A stretch of DNA of 48,006 nt from Caballeronia sp. (GCF_028292365.1 NZ_JAQGMM010000358.1:1-48006); one strand, 5' to 3'. Counted from the stretch's first letter, positions 15,682-24,513 are shown. The notes: generated from the letters alone by a model not told the origin. Numbers and translations are program-made.

Positions 15682-15954
15682 ATGGCCGCCAGTGCATCGT
15701 TTCAGAACATCAAGTCCACGATGAAAACCGACCACTCCCTCCCGCTGCACGAATGCCGGCTTTCCGAGGCCGTGGAAAGGCCGTGGGGCAAGCCGTATCG
15801 AATGGTCGAATGGGCGCGCAAGAGCGATCCCTGCAGTCAATTGAGCGTCGTGCCCGCAGAGTTCACTACGTCCGAGATTGCAGAAGTATTGCGCGCGCAT
15901 GTGTCGGGGCGGCGCTACGGTCCTACGGATTCCGACGGGACCGTGCAGGAGTGA
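15682..15954 (+). CDS. Small hypothetical protein, possibly DUF2866 family
   Basis: A 90-residue soluble protein from ATG 15682, preceded by GAGGACACGTC. A second ATG at 15721 (MKTDHSLPLHE) is an alternative start. The central segment CRLSEAVERPWGKPYRMVEW and the later EIAEVLRAHVSGRRYG resemble, from memory, the DUF2866 proteins of Burkholderia. I hold this family name loosely. There are no membrane segments and no catalytic motif that I can name. It stands alone between the LexA-controlled pair (divergent) and the Xre/RES module. Confidence 0.5.
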   Translation: MAASASFQNIKSTMKTDHSLPLHECRLSEAVERPWGKPYRMVEWARKSDPCSQLSVVPAEFTTSEIAEVLRAHVSGRRYGPTDSDGTVQE

Positions 15955-16058
15955 GTACGCTTGACCGGGGCGAATCAAGCACCGGCAGCGGCAGTTTCCA
16001 GCGCCGCCGCACCTTGAGGCATTGAGGCAACACCCACACGGCGCCAAGGTGCAGTTAA

Positions 16059-16101
16059 AACTTGATATAGTCCACAAATGGACTAATATACGAATCAAGT
16101 T
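16059..16101. promoter_or_regulatory. Promoter and nested inverted-repeat operator of the Xre/RES module
   Basis: Outer arms AACTTGAT (16059-16066) and ATCAAGTT (16094-16101) enclose an inner repeat TAGTCCA (16068-16074) / TGGACTA (16079-16085). TTGATA (16062-16067) and TAATAT (16084-16089), 16 bp apart, could be -35 and -10 boxes, placing the inner repeat in the spacer. This is the position expected for autorepression by the antitoxin. Confidence 0.7.
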
Positions 16102-16118
16102 CTTAACGAGACTTATCT

Positions 16119-16541
16119 ATGCCTCGCGCTCAACGCGTCTCGCGTCCCGTTCCACCGCCACAACCTTCCATTTCGGACATGTCCGCAGCGGGCTTGCGTG
16201 CATTTTTCAATATCGCGCGCGACTGGGCGCTGTCGGCCGATGAGCAGATCGTCCTGCTAGGTTCTCCCGGACGGTCCACCTTCTTCAAATGGAAACAGAC
16301 GCCGCAAACGGCGCGTCTTGGGCGCGACACCCTCGAGCGGCTTTCGCTGATTCTCGGCATTTACAAGGCGCTGCAGATCCTGTTGCCGCAAGCCGAAGCC
16401 GCAGACGGCTGGATCAAGCGCGTGAATACCGCGCCGCCGTTCGGCGGACGGCGGGCGCTTGACCGCATGCTCGCGGGCAACGTGAGCGATCTCGTGGCGG
16501 TTCGCCAATATCTCGATGCGATGCGGGGCGGTTGGGCGTGA
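16119..16541 (+). CDS. Xre/MbcA/ParS-type antitoxin (DUF2384)
   Basis: A 140-residue antitoxin. The N-terminal part (about 20-95) is an Xre-type helical DNA-binding region including LRAFFNIARDWALSADEQIVLLG, SRSTFFKWK-like spacing and LERLSLILGIYKALQILLP. The C-terminal toxin-binding domain is FGGRRALDRMLAGNVSDLVAVRQYLDAMRGGW, the hallmark of the MbcA/ParS/Xre antitoxin C-terminal family. It neutralises the RES toxin encoded immediately downstream. The stop codon overlaps the toxin GTG start by four bases (GTGA), so the two are translationally coupled with the antitoxin first. The nested inverted repeat upstream is probably its own operator. Confidence 0.88.
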   Translation: MPRAQRVSRPVPPPQPSISDMSAAGLRAFFNIARDWALSADEQIVLLGSPGRSTFFKWKQTPQTARLGRDTLERLSLILGIYKALQILLPQAEAADGWIKRVNTAPPFGGRRALDRMLAGNVSDLVAVRQYLDAMRGGWA

Positions 16542-17275
16542 GCGATCTATCCAATCTTCCGCAAGCTGAAAACGACTGGCACGCTGACTGGCCGCATATC
16601 GACCTCAACTGGTCGCCGGCCTACCGGGTGATACCTACGCGTTTTCCCGCCGTGAACCTGTTCGATCGCGTTGCGTCGCCCCAGGATTTCGATGCCCTCT
16701 ACGCACTCGAGGCCATGACCAATGACCGCTTGCGCACGGAAGTGGGCGATCTGGATCTGGTGCCACTCGCCGAGCGTCAGTTCGGCGCCGGTTACGGCCC
16801 GATCATGGCGGCTTTCACCCATCTGAACCCGAACGGCAGCCGTTTTTCCGATGGCAGCTACGGCGTGTTTTATTGTGCGCGCGACCGGCGTACGGCGATT
16901 GAGGAGACGCGTTATCACTCGGCGCTGTTTCTCGCGGATACGAAACAAGCGCCGCTGCGTCAGCAGATGCGGCTCTACACGGTGCTGGCGCAAGGTGATG
17001 TCATCGATCTATGCGAGGGCCGGCTGGAACAAGCTGCGCTCGATCCCGCGATCCTTTCGCCATCCAGTTACGTCGCGGGTCAGGCGTTGGGACGGGTCGC
17101 GCGGGAAGCGGGCGCACCGGGAATCGCGTATCCGTCCGTGAGGGATCACGGCGGCGAATGCCTCGCGGCTTTCCGCACAACCCTGCTGCGCGATTGTCAT
17201 CACGCGGCTTATCTGGAGTACGAATGGAACGGCGAGACCGTGACCGACGTCTTCGAGATGAGCAAGGTCGGATAG
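16538..17275 (+). CDS. RES-domain toxin, probable NAD+-degrading enzyme
   Basis: A 245-residue RES-family toxin. The domain spans about residues 25-230. It starts with the conserved YRVIPTRFPAVNLF. It continues with FGAGYGPIMAAFTHLNPNGSRFSDGSYGVFYCARDRRTAIEET, which carries the RES Arg/Ser/Gly-rich core, and then YHSALF. The C-terminal part includes GIAYPSVRDHGGECLAAFR. Characterised relatives (such as MbcT) phosphorolyse or hydrolyse NAD+ and arrest growth. The start is GTG 16538, overlapping the antitoxin stop; a TTG six bases earlier is less likely. At about 245 residues it is longer than a minimal RES domain, with an N-terminal extension of roughly 25 residues. No frame damage is visible. 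Confidence 0.85.
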   Translation: MSDLSNLPQAENDWHADWPHIDLNWSPAYRVIPTRFPAVNLFDRVASPQDFDALYALEAMTNDRLRTEVGDLDLVPLAERQFGAGYGPIMAAFTHLNPNGSRFSDGSYGVFYCARDRRTAIEETRYHSALFLADTKQAPLRQQMRLYTVLAQGDVIDLCEGRLEQAALDPAILSPSSYVAGQALGRVAREAGAPGIAYPSVRDHGGECLAAFRTTLLRDCHHAAYLEYEWNGETVTDVFEMSKVG

Positions 17276-17289
17276 GTTGGTCAAAGCAT

Positions 17290-18594
17290 CTAGCTGATAA
17301 CCACAGCCGTCGACGACCGCACGCGCGCGATCTTCTTGGTCGCGGGGCGCGCGGCCGTCGACGCAGTTTTCGGCGCAGCAGACTTCGATACCGCCGCCAG
17401 CGCCTCGGTCGTGACGTCTTTCGACGAGTGCTTCAACGCCGCCGCCTTCGCCTTTTGACTGGACTTGGCGAGCAGCCGGGCGAGCCGCGGATCCGCTCCA
17501 TTCGCTGGACGCTTGCGGCCCCGCGCTGCTTCGCGAGCACGGCGCTTTGCGTCTTTTTCCAGAAAAATGGCGAGCATGGCTTCGTCGGATTTCAGGCCGG
17601 ACCGGCGAGAGGGCGGTAGTTCATCGGCAAGTTCGCCGGCTTCGAACGCTTCGATCACCGCTGGATGGACATAACATTTGCGGCACACAGCCGGCGTGTT
17701 GCGCAATATCTTCGATACTTCCTTGATCGTGCCGACCACATGCTTGCGTGCTTCGGTCACGGTTTCCCACGCCAGCTTGCGCAACGCCGCCAGGGCGAAC
17801 ACGCTGCCGGCCCATGTCCGGTAGTCCTTTGCCGTGAAGTCGGCGCCAGTGATGTCATGGAGGTAGTCATTGATATCGGAGGAGCTGACGGTGTGGCGAT
17901 CGCCGTTCGCGTCGAGGTACTGGAACAGGTCGTGGCCGGGCAAGTCCATGCAGCGTTTTATGATCCTGGCGATGCGCGGGTCGCTCACCGAGACATCGTG
18001 TTCAATCCCGCTTTTGCCGCGAAACTGGAAGCGCAACGTGCCGGATTTAACGCTCAGGTGTTTCTTGCGCAAGGTGGTGAGTCCGTACGACTTGTTGTCG
18101 CGAGCGTATTCTTCGCTGCCGACGCGAATCAGCGTGGTGTCCAGAAGCCTGACCACGGTGGCGAGGACTTTGTCGCGGGGCATGCCTTCGAGTTCGAGAT
18201 CCCGGGTTACGCGTGCGCGCAGTTTCGGCAATACCGCGCTGAACGCCAGCATCCGTTCGTACTTGGTGGCGTCGCGGGTTTCGCGCCAGTGCGGGTGATA
18301 TCGATATTGCTTGCGGCCACGGGCATCGCGGCCGGTGGCTTGCAAGTGGCCGCGTGAGTCGGGGCAGATCCAGACGTTGGTATAAGCGGGTGGGATGGCG
18401 AGCGCGTTGATGCGCTTGATGTCGGCGTCGTCGGAGAGGGGGTTGCCCTGGGTGTTAAAAAAGACGAAAGCGCCGTTTTTCCACTCGCGCGTGTAGCCGG
18501 GGCGGGAGTCATCGACGTAGCGCAGGCCCGGAGGCAAGTCTTCCGGGCAGCCCTTGATCTCGCTCTGCGCTTGTTGGTCCAGGAGTGCTGTCAC
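17290..18594 (-). CDS. DNA topoisomerase IB (eukaryote-like, bacterial type)
   Basis: A 434-residue type IB topoisomerase, which relaxes supercoils through a 3'-phosphotyrosyl nick. The N-terminal part begins with LPPGLRYVDDSRPGYTREW and has the family's RINALAIPPAYTNVWICP. The catalytic domain shows the SYGLTTLRKKHL arginine region, FRGKSG (lysine), DYRTWAGS (arginine) and the active-site tyrosine in CRKCYVHPAVIEAF (Tyr308). After about residue 340 comes a Lys/Ala-rich basic tail, likely a DNA-binding extension. I chose GTG 18594, with GCGAGG six bases upstream. The open frame runs to 18735, but that part overlaps the metallophosphatase gene. The two genes are probably transcribed together. 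Confidence 0.88.
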   Translation of the reverse strand: MTALLDQQAQSEIKGCPEDLPPGLRYVDDSRPGYTREWKNGAFVFFNTQGNPLSDDADIKRINALAIPPAYTNVWICPDSRGHLQATGRDARGRKQYRYHPHWRETRDATKYERMLAFSAVLPKLRARVTRDLELEGMPRDKVLATVVRLLDTTLIRVGSEEYARDNKSYGLTTLRKKHLSVKSGTLRFQFRGKSGIEHDVSVSDPRIARIIKRCMDLPGHDLFQYLDANGDRHTVSSSDINDYLHDITGADFTAKDYRTWAGSVFALAALRKLAWETVTEARKHVVGTIKEVSKILRNTPAVCRKCYVHPAVIEAFEAGELADELPPSRRSGLKSDEAMLAIFLEKDAKRRAREAARGRKRPANGADPRLARLLAKSSQKAKAAALKHSSKDVTTEALAAVSKSAAPKTASTAARPATKKIARVRSSTAVVIS

Positions 18595-18649
18595 TGCGTG
18601 CCTCGCTAAGGTCTCGCTCAATTGGACGAGATCCAAGCAAAGCCCATTC

Positions 18650-19387
18650 CTACGGCAGCGCCAACTCCCGCGCCCCTTCCGCGCTCGCCCAACCCTGCTT
18701 GACCGACCAGCGCTGGTCAGTGCCGGCCTCGACAATCGTGAGCCGCCCGTCGTCGGTATAAGCGCCGGTATCGATAAAAATCTGCGACCCGATCTGCTTG
18801 ATCGCCTTCATGGGCGTGTGCCCGCAATAGGTCGGCGATAACCCCCGCTGCCAGGCAGGCTTCCCGGTCCCCAGCGCAAGCGAACGCCCCCATAGCATCT
18901 GCTGGCGGATATCGTCGGGGAAATACGCGACTTCCAGATCAGCGTCGCTGCCAAAAAACTCGGCGTGGAGCACGTTGAACCGCGTCGGACCATCGCCGAC
19001 AATTCGCACCAAAGGAACCCTCGCCAGCTTCGCGGCAATTGCCTTCAGTTGTTCATCGGGCAGGTTCGCCGCCCACGCCCCGCCAATCGAATACCACATG
19101 TGGCGTTGCATCTTGCCCGCAGCAACCGCGCACAACGCGTCTTCGTGATTGCCAAGCACGGGATAGAACCAGGGTTTATCGAGCAGGTCGATTGCTGCCA
19201 GCGAATCGCTGCCGCGATCGACCAGGTCGCCGACGGAGAAAAGGCGATCACGCGAACCATCGAAAGCAATTTCGCTAAGCAGATAACGCAGTGCGTCGAC
19301 GCAGCCGTGCAAATCGCCAACCACGAGGTCACGGCCAACTTTGTTCGCCGGATGCCAGCAAACGACAGGATGAGTAGGAGCAGTCAT
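18650..19387 (-). CDS. Metallophosphatase (ApaH/PrpE-like)
   Basis: A 245-residue calcineurin-like phosphoesterase. The metal-binding motifs appear in order: GDLHGCVDAL (about residues 24-33), GDLVDRGSDS (about 53-62), GNHEDAL (about 79-85), a central histidine (LHAEFFG) and CGHTPMKAI. This pattern fits the ApaH/PrpE group, which hydrolyses diadenosine polyphosphates or phosphoproteins. Compared with ApaH it is shorter and lacks parts of the C-terminal cap, so protein phosphatase activity is equally possible. It lies 55 bp upstream of the topoisomerase IB start and may be co-transcribed with it. ATG 19387 begins MTAPTHPVVCWHPANKVG. Confidence 0.83.
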   Translation of the reverse strand: MTAPTHPVVCWHPANKVGRDLVVGDLHGCVDALRYLLSEIAFDGSRDRLFSVGDLVDRGSDSLAAIDLLDKPWFYPVLGNHEDALCAVAAGKMQRHMWYSIGGAWAANLPDEQLKAIAAKLARVPLVRIVGDGPTRFNVLHAEFFGSDADLEVAYFPDDIRQQMLWGRSLALGTGKPAWQRGLSPTYCGHTPMKAIKQIGSQIFIDTGAYTDDGRLTIVEAGTDQRWSVKQGWASAEGARELALP

Positions 19388-19542
19388 GGCAACAATCTTA
19401 ATCTTACAAAACGCGCGGTTATGCGCGCCAACTCGCTTTGCAACAAATTACCCACCCACATTCTGGAACGACCATTACTAATGCGCAATACGCTCAGCTT
19501 AGCGTGGCAATAATTGCCGCGCCAAGCCAGAATTCAGCGTAT

Positions 19543-20907
19543 TTATTGCGGGGTTGAACGGAGTTTGGCGACCTGATCGGCGGAAGTCGTCGATTGCGGA
19601 TTGCCAAACGTCTTGGTCACATAATTGCTGATGGCAGCAATTTGTTCATCGCTAAGTTCGTTGGCGAATGCGGGCATAAAGGCGGAGGCGTCTTTTGTCT
19701 GACGGTCCACGCCGTGCAGCATGACCATCGTCAGGTTATTCGCGGCCGATGCCCCCACTACGCTGTTATGAATCAGCGACGGGTACGCTCCCGGCGCGTT
19801 GCCGCCCCGGCCCTCGCCCGTCCAGCTATGACACGTCGCACAATTGGCGATGAACAATTGCGCACCATTCACCCCGCTGATGGCCGTGCCGCGCATCGCG
19901 GTGACGTCCGCGTTGGTCGGCTGGCCGAAGGAATTGCGCGGATGGATGTCGCCGCCGCTTTGCGCCGGCACTGAGCGCAGGTACACCACGATCGAACGCA
20001 GGTCCTCAGGCGCCATGTACTGCGTACTGTTCTGCACTACATCCGCCATCGCGCCCGCCGCGTTTGCCCGTCCATGTGCCACGCCGGTCGCGAGATATTG
20101 CGTCAGTTCGTCGTCGGTCCATCCGCCAACGCCCGCAGTCTTGTCAGGCGTGATATTGAACGCGTGCCAGCCGGACAGTCCGGCGCCGCTGAAGCGCTCG
20201 CTCGTCTTCAGGCCCTGCATCACATTACGAGGCGTATGGCATTCCTCGCAATGCGCAAGACCGCCAACCAGATACGCACCGCGATTCCATTCCGCGCTTT
20301 GCTGCGGGTCGGGCACGAAGCGGCCTTCCCTGAAGTTGAACATGTTCCAAAACACCATCAGCCAGCGCTGGTTGAACGGAAATGACAGCTCATTGCGCGG
20401 CGGCGTGTAGTGGATCGGCGTCAGCGTATTCAGGTAGGCACGGATCGCGAGGACGTCCGAGTCCGTGACCTTCGTGTATTCGGCGTAGGGGAAGGCCGGG
20501 TACAAACGTTCACCGCCTTTGCCAATACCTTCATGCATCGCGCGAAGGAAGTCGGCGTCGCTCCAGCGGCCAATGCCGGTGTCCGGATCGCTCGTGATGT
20601 TCGGCGTATAGATGGTCCCGAACGGTGTGTTGATCGGCAGACCGCCCGCGAACGGGCGGCCTTTGTCAGCGGTATGGCACGCCACGCAGTCGCCCGCGCG
20701 CGCCAGGTATTCGCCGCGCTTGATCAAATCCGCGCCGGCCAGCGTGTCGCGCTGAACGACCGTGGGCTCAGTCGCGGCAGTCTGCGCCTGCGCCGATTGA
20801 ATCAGCGTGTGGAAATTCACGCCCGTAATGGCGAGCGCAAGTGCGGCGAGCGCGCCGCCCAGGCGTCTGTTAAAGATTTTCGCGGCGCGAGGTTTGGGGT
20901 TCTTCAT
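19543..20907 (-). CDS. Tri-heme cytochrome c subunit of a membrane alcohol/sugar-acid dehydrogenase
   Basis: A 454-residue periplasmic cytochrome. Residues 1-42 (MKNPKPRAAKIFNRRLGGAL... ending QSAQAQ) form a signal peptide. Three heme-attachment motifs follow: CVACH (74-78), CEECH (220-224) and CATCH (356-360), each beginning a mono-heme domain. The layout is that of the cytochrome c subunit of gluconate, sorbitol or alcohol dehydrogenases, which passes electrons from the flavoprotein to the quinone pool. I chose ATG 20907 with GGAG upstream; the longer frame to 20994 runs into the flavoprotein gene. It is third in the small-subunit / GMC / cytochrome order typical of these enzymes, 23 bp after the GMC gene. 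Confidence 0.9.
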   Translation of the reverse strand: MKNPKPRAAKIFNRRLGGALAALALAITGVNFHTLIQSAQAQTAATEPTVVQRDTLAGADLIKRGEYLARAGDCVACHTADKGRPFAGGLPINTPFGTIYTPNITSDPDTGIGRWSDADFLRAMHEGIGKGGERLYPAFPYAEYTKVTDSDVLAIRAYLNTLTPIHYTPPRNELSFPFNQRWLMVFWNMFNFREGRFVPDPQQSAEWNRGAYLVGGLAHCEECHTPRNVMQGLKTSERFSGAGLSGWHAFNITPDKTAGVGGWTDDELTQYLATGVAHGRANAAGAMADVVQNSTQYMAPEDLRSIVVYLRSVPAQSGGDIHPRNSFGQPTNADVTAMRGTAISGVNGAQLFIANCATCHSWTGEGRGGNAPGAYPSLIHNSVVGASAANNLTMVMLHGVDRQTKDASAFMPAFANELSDEQIAAISNYVTKTFGNPQSTTSADQVAKLRSTPQ

Positions 20908-20930
20908 CGTGGGGCTCCGTCGGCGCGCAA

Positions 20931-22532
20931 TCAAAGTTCTTTCTTCAGCTTGTCGGCGAGACGCAGCGACAACGCCGACAACGTCAGCGTGCAATTCACC
21001 GATGCCGCCGTCGGCATCACCGCACTGCCGGCCACGAAAAGGTTCGCGTGGTCATGCGTGCGGCATTCAGGATCGACGACGGAATCCTTCGGGTCCACCC
21101 CCATGATGGTCGTCCCCATGATGTGATTGTTCGGAGCGAATTGATCGTCGAAGGTGATCTCCGTGCCGCCGAACAATTCCGCAATCCGTGCGTACTGCGT
21201 GCGCGTGTCGGCTGCGCTTTTCTTCACGTAGTCGTTGATCGAGTAGTAGATCTCGGGCTGCGGTATACCGAGTGAATCCTTGTGATCCGACGATGGAATC
21301 ACACGGTTCTGCGGCTCGGCCAGATGCTCGTGGAAACTGTTGATGCTCATCGTGCGTGCTGCGCGGTCGCGGATCTGCCGATCCAGTTCCGCCCCGGTCA
21401 AGCCCTTGGCGATCAGCTCCGCCGTGACGGACATGGTGGGTACGCCATTCGATAGATGCAGCTTCTTTGCGGAGTATTCGGAGCGGAATGCACCATCACG
21501 GAAGTTCACCACCGAGGTCATCTCCATCGGCCCGCGTCCCGGCCACACGGGCTCGTTCGCGAGGAAGGTCACGCCGGTGCCGGGGTGGTCCATCAGGTTG
21601 CGACCGACCTGGTCCGAACTGTTGCCAATGCCGTTCTTGAATCTGTCGGACACTGACTGGAGCATCAGCTTTGGCGTTTCGATACCGTTAGCTGCAAGCA
21701 CGAAGAGCTTTCCCGTGACACGCGTGCTGTTGCCGTTCGGGTCCCTGTAATGAACAGCCGTGATCAGGCCTTTATCGTCGCTTTCGATCTTGTAGACGAC
21801 CGCTTGCGCGATCAGCTTCGCGCCCGCACGCTCGGCCTTTTCTGCATGCGTGATGCCGTTGTACATGGCGGCGATCGGGCAGATCGGCATGCAGTTGTTA
21901 TTGCCGCAGCAAGTCGGGCGGGCATCGTATGGACGGCTGTTGCGCGCGACCGGTTCCGGCACCACGTGATAAGACTGCGCGTTGAGGACATCGGCGAAAC
22001 GCTGGTCCATGTAAGAAAGCGGCAGCATGTCCATTGGATACGGTTTGGAACGCGGCGAGCCGAGGTCAACGTCATTGCCCGGACCGGACACGCCAAGCTG
22101 CACTTCGGCGGCGAAGTACCAGGGCTCAAGCGTCTCATACGGGATCGGCCAGTCGCGACCTACGCCATACAGCGTCCTCAGCTTGAAATCGGCAGGCAGC
22201 AAGCGCCATGCAGCAGCGGCCCAATGCCAGGTGGTCCCGCCTACGAGCCGCAAGTATTGCGACGCGTACGGATACTCGCCCTTCTGAATCAGATAGTTGT
22301 TCTCGGGCGAATACTCGGGATGCGGCGCGTAAGGCGTCGACGGATACGGCGTAGCGAAATCGGCCTTCGCCGGCGAGTTACGAAAATTTTCGACGATCTG
22401 CCAGCGCGGAATGCGCGGCCCGGCTTCGAGCAGGATCACGGAGGCGCCCGCGCTCGCGAGCTGATGCGCGACGAGTCCGCCCGCAACCCCTGATCCGACG
22501 ACCACGACATCGGCCGAATTCGAATTTGCCAT
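20931..22532 (-). CDS. GMC-family FAD dehydrogenase subunit
   Basis: A 533-residue flavoprotein. The N-terminal FAD-binding Rossmann motif is VVVVGSGVAGG (Gly13-Gly19), followed by LLEAGPRIPR. The middle includes GGTTWHW and a small CPI/PICPI cysteine-rich segment (PTCCGNNNCMPICPIAAMYNG), typical of gluconate-2-dehydrogenase and sorbitol-dehydrogenase alpha subunits. The C-terminus has the catalytic-type NNHIMGTTIMG and DHANLFVAGSAVMPTAASVNC. It oxidises a sugar, polyol or sugar acid in the periplasm; which one is unknown. It is probably exported together with the Tat-type small subunit upstream. ATG 22532 has AGGA upstream. Confidence 0.9.
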   Translation of the reverse strand: MANSNSADVVVVGSGVAGGLVAHQLASAGASVILLEAGPRIPRWQIVENFRNSPAKADFATPYPSTPYAPHPEYSPENNYLIQKGEYPYASQYLRLVGGTTWHWAAAAWRLLPADFKLRTLYGVGRDWPIPYETLEPWYFAAEVQLGVSGPGNDVDLGSPRSKPYPMDMLPLSYMDQRFADVLNAQSYHVVPEPVARNSRPYDARPTCCGNNNCMPICPIAAMYNGITHAEKAERAGAKLIAQAVVYKIESDDKGLITAVHYRDPNGNSTRVTGKLFVLAANGIETPKLMLQSVSDRFKNGIGNSSDQVGRNLMDHPGTGVTFLANEPVWPGRGPMEMTSVVNFRDGAFRSEYSAKKLHLSNGVPTMSVTAELIAKGLTGAELDRQIRDRAARTMSINSFHEHLAEPQNRVIPSSDHKDSLGIPQPEIYYSINDYVKKSAADTRTQYARIAELFGGTEITFDDQFAPNNHIMGTTIMGVDPKDSVVDPECRTHDHANLFVAGSAVMPTAASVNCTLTLSALSLRLADKLKKEL

Positions 22533-22673
22533 TTGCTGTTGTCCTGTGAGGGGTGGTTTTTATGTGCTTCGGTCGCGCTGTCGAGCCTGCTGACAATCGT
22601 GCTGTCAACTGATTGTCAGACAGCACGCCGGCTTGATGCTTTTCTTGATGCGTGGCTTTCTCGATGCGTGCTT

Positions 22674-23228
22674 TCAGGCCGCGCCGGGAGGCTTCTGCGT
22701 CCAGTAGAACGGCACGTCACGGCAATACGACGGAATGGTCAGCACGTCGTTGACAGGATCGAACATCAGCGCGCGCTCGTAGGCGACCACGCTCACGCGC
22801 GGAGCATCGCCGACAAGACCGAGATACCACGCCCGCATGATCGCGGTGACCGTGCCGGCGAGCTTGGGTGTATCCGCCTTGAGCGCCTGCGTGACGGTAT
22901 CCGACGGCACGCCGCCATGCGCCGCGAGCCAAACGTTCAGCGCGCTGACGTTGCCGACAAACTCGCTGTCCGACTTCGACAGCGCGTCGTACACGCGCTG
23001 CGCAAGCGCGGGATCGAAGGTCGTGCGGCCAGTCAGTCGGCGCGAGAGCAACAGGAAACCGTCAAGACCCGCAGGCGGGGTATCGGCGAAAGCCTGAGTG
23101 AAGAATGTTGGAGAACCGAAACCCACCGACGTGAACGCGAGCACGACTGCTGATGCGCACGCGCCAAGAACAAAACGCCTTCGAGTAGCAGACTGTGCGC
23201 GCGTCATGGGGTGGTCGAGTTGTGTCAT
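22674..23228 (-). CDS. Small (gamma) subunit of the GMC/cytochrome dehydrogenase, Tat-exported
   Basis: A 184-residue protein of the gluconate-2-dehydrogenase subunit 3 / sorbitol-dehydrogenase small-subunit type. A twin-arginine signal is present at residues 15-22 (TRRRFVLG), followed by a hydrophobic stretch. The mature part contains LLLSRRLTGRTTFDPALAQR and the tail DVLTIPSYCRDVPFYWTQKP, a characteristic ending. The subunit carries the flavoprotein through the Tat system and stabilises it. An internal ATG at residue 8 is an alternative start. It is first of the three dehydrogenase genes, separated by 141 bp from the GMC gene. Confidence 0.82.
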   Translation of the reverse strand: MTQLDHPMTRAQSATRRRFVLGACASAVVLAFTSVGFGSPTFFTQAFADTPPAGLDGFLLLSRRLTGRTTFDPALAQRVYDALSKSDSEFVGNVSALNVWLAAHGGVPSDTVTQALKADTPKLAGTVTAIMRAWYLGLVGDAPRVSVVAYERALMFDPVNDVLTIPSYCRDVPFYWTQKPPGAA

Positions 23229-23544
23229 GTGATGAGGTCCCAGTCCGCGTTGTCCAGAGAGGCATGATCGAATGCGCCTGTCGATTGCACCCGTCGATAT
23301 CCCCGAATAGTTTTTGAGGCGCGCCTTGCGGCGGCCGAAGCATGCACGATGAACCGATTAATAACCAGCCCTTGGGCCGTTGGTAATTGAAAGCTGCACG
23401 GGCAATAATCGCGGCACTTGAAGTAGTTGAAGGACACGAAGCACCGGCATCTTGCGATGGCTGGCACCATACGGTCCCGCGCGAGCTTGGCGCTATAAAG
23501 ACTTGCCACCACCTGTCACCTGCCATTACCAGCGGCTATAAAAA
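23229..23544. other. Divergent intergenic region, no gene seen
   Basis: 316 bp between the dehydrogenase small subunit (minus) and the DUF1345 gene (plus). It presumably holds both promoters. I see no convincing -35/-10 pair, no sigma-54 word, no strong inverted repeat and no coding frame with a ribosome site. Confidence 0.5.
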
Positions 23545-24195
23545 ATGAATTTCGTTCCCCAAGTACTTCGCTATCGCCCGCGGGCGGTAATTGCCCTCGT
23601 GGTTGGTGTGATCGTGGCGCTTTTGGTTCCACATGACTTAACACCGATCGTGCGCGGCCTCATTGGATGGGACAGTACCGTATGGCTGTATCTCGTGCTT
23701 ATCTGGATTCAGATGGCGCTTGCGCATCAGGACAAAGTGCAGAAGCTCGCTGAGCGCGAGGACGAGAACGCAGGCATGGTGTTGCTGATCATCAGCCTGG
23801 CCGCCATAGCGAGTCTTGTCGCGATTGTGTTCGAGCTGGCCGCAGCCAAGAACCTCGGCTTGCGAGGTCAACTGCTCCACTATCTGTTGACGGGCTTCAC
23901 GATGCTGGGCGCATGGTTCCTCATTCCGACTATCTTCACGCTTCACTACGCACGCCATTACTATCAGTCGGCAGGCGACGGACCATCGCTGAGATTCCCT
24001 GATGCGCAGCTCAAGCCGGACTATTGGGACTTCCTCTATTTCTCATTCACGATTGCGGTGGCGTCGCAGACTTCGGATGTCGTGCTCTGTTCCAATGAAG
24101 TCCGGCGAGCGGCACTCGCACAATCCGTCCTGTCATTTTTCTTTAATGCCGCAGTGATCGGTTTATGCGTCAACACGGCGGCGAGTTTGCTTTAA
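23545..24195 (+). CDS. DUF1345 family membrane protein
   Basis: A 216-residue inner-membrane protein with about five hydrophobic segments (near 15-32, 42-60, 78-100, 112-138 and 190-214). The family features are [19 protein letters not shown] at the N-terminus, the middle [26 protein letters not shown] and the [17 protein letters not shown] segment, which is the most conserved part of DUF1345. The function is unknown. The start at ATG 23545 has no clear ribosome site, so translation efficiency or start could differ. It ends before a 433-bp gap leading to glgA. Confidence 0.82.
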   Translation: MNFVPQVLRYRPRAVIALVVGVIVALLVPHDLTPIVRGLIGWDSTVWLYLVLIWIQMALAHQDKVQKLAEREDENAGMVLLIISLAAIASLVAIVFELAAAKNLGLRGQLLHYLLTGFTMLGAWFLIPTIFTLHYARHYYQSAGDGPSLRFPDAQLKPDYWDFLYFSFTIAVASQTSDVVLCSNEVRRAALAQSVLSFFFNAAVIGLCVNTAASLL

Positions 24196-24372
24196 CCGTG
24201 AACTGAGCAGTGAAGCAAATATTGCCATGGCGTCTGAAGGAATTCGGGCGTAATTTCCGGCTCGAATAAATTAGTCGGGATGGCTGACAGTTCTTGCGTC
24301 GCTAGCAATTCAGTCACTAAGCGAGTAAGCCCACCGACACGCCCGTCTTTCGTATAACGATTCCCGAACAAC

Positions 24373-24414
24373 CCGTGTAAAAACGCCGTCTGCGGCGCGT
24401 GCTTTTTTACACGG
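24373..24414. other. Long inverted repeat upstream of glgA
   Basis: CCGTGTAAAAA (24373-24383) mirrors TTTTTACACGG (24404-24414), with an inner stem CGCCG/CGGCG (24384-24388 / 24393-24397). It ends 84 bp before the sigma-54-type promoter. It may be an enhancer-binding-protein site or a terminator for the DUF1345 gene. Apart from this and the promoter I see nothing in the gap 24196-24628. Confidence 0.5.
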
Positions 24415-24497
24415 CTCCTCGTGTCCGCCTAACGTCGACCCTCGGCGCTGATCAACGCCTATCGCTTTCCCGCGGTTTTAGCAGATTCTTACGAACA

Positions 24498-24513
24498 TGG
24501 CACACGCCTTGCT
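24498..24513 (+). promoter_or_regulatory. Sigma-54-type promoter upstream of glgA
   Basis: TGGCACACGCCTTGCT matches the -24/-12 consensus TGGCACG-N4-TTGCW at all but one defined base (A for G at position 7), with exact spacing. Transcription would begin around 24524, giving about 105 nt of leader to the glgA start. The downstream CTAAC matches the similar promoter at 13420. Confidence 0.75.

Noticed and set aside
23229-23544. Sigma-54 promoter at TGGCACCATACGG (about 23463)
   Set aside because: The -12 TTGC element is missing at the required spacing.
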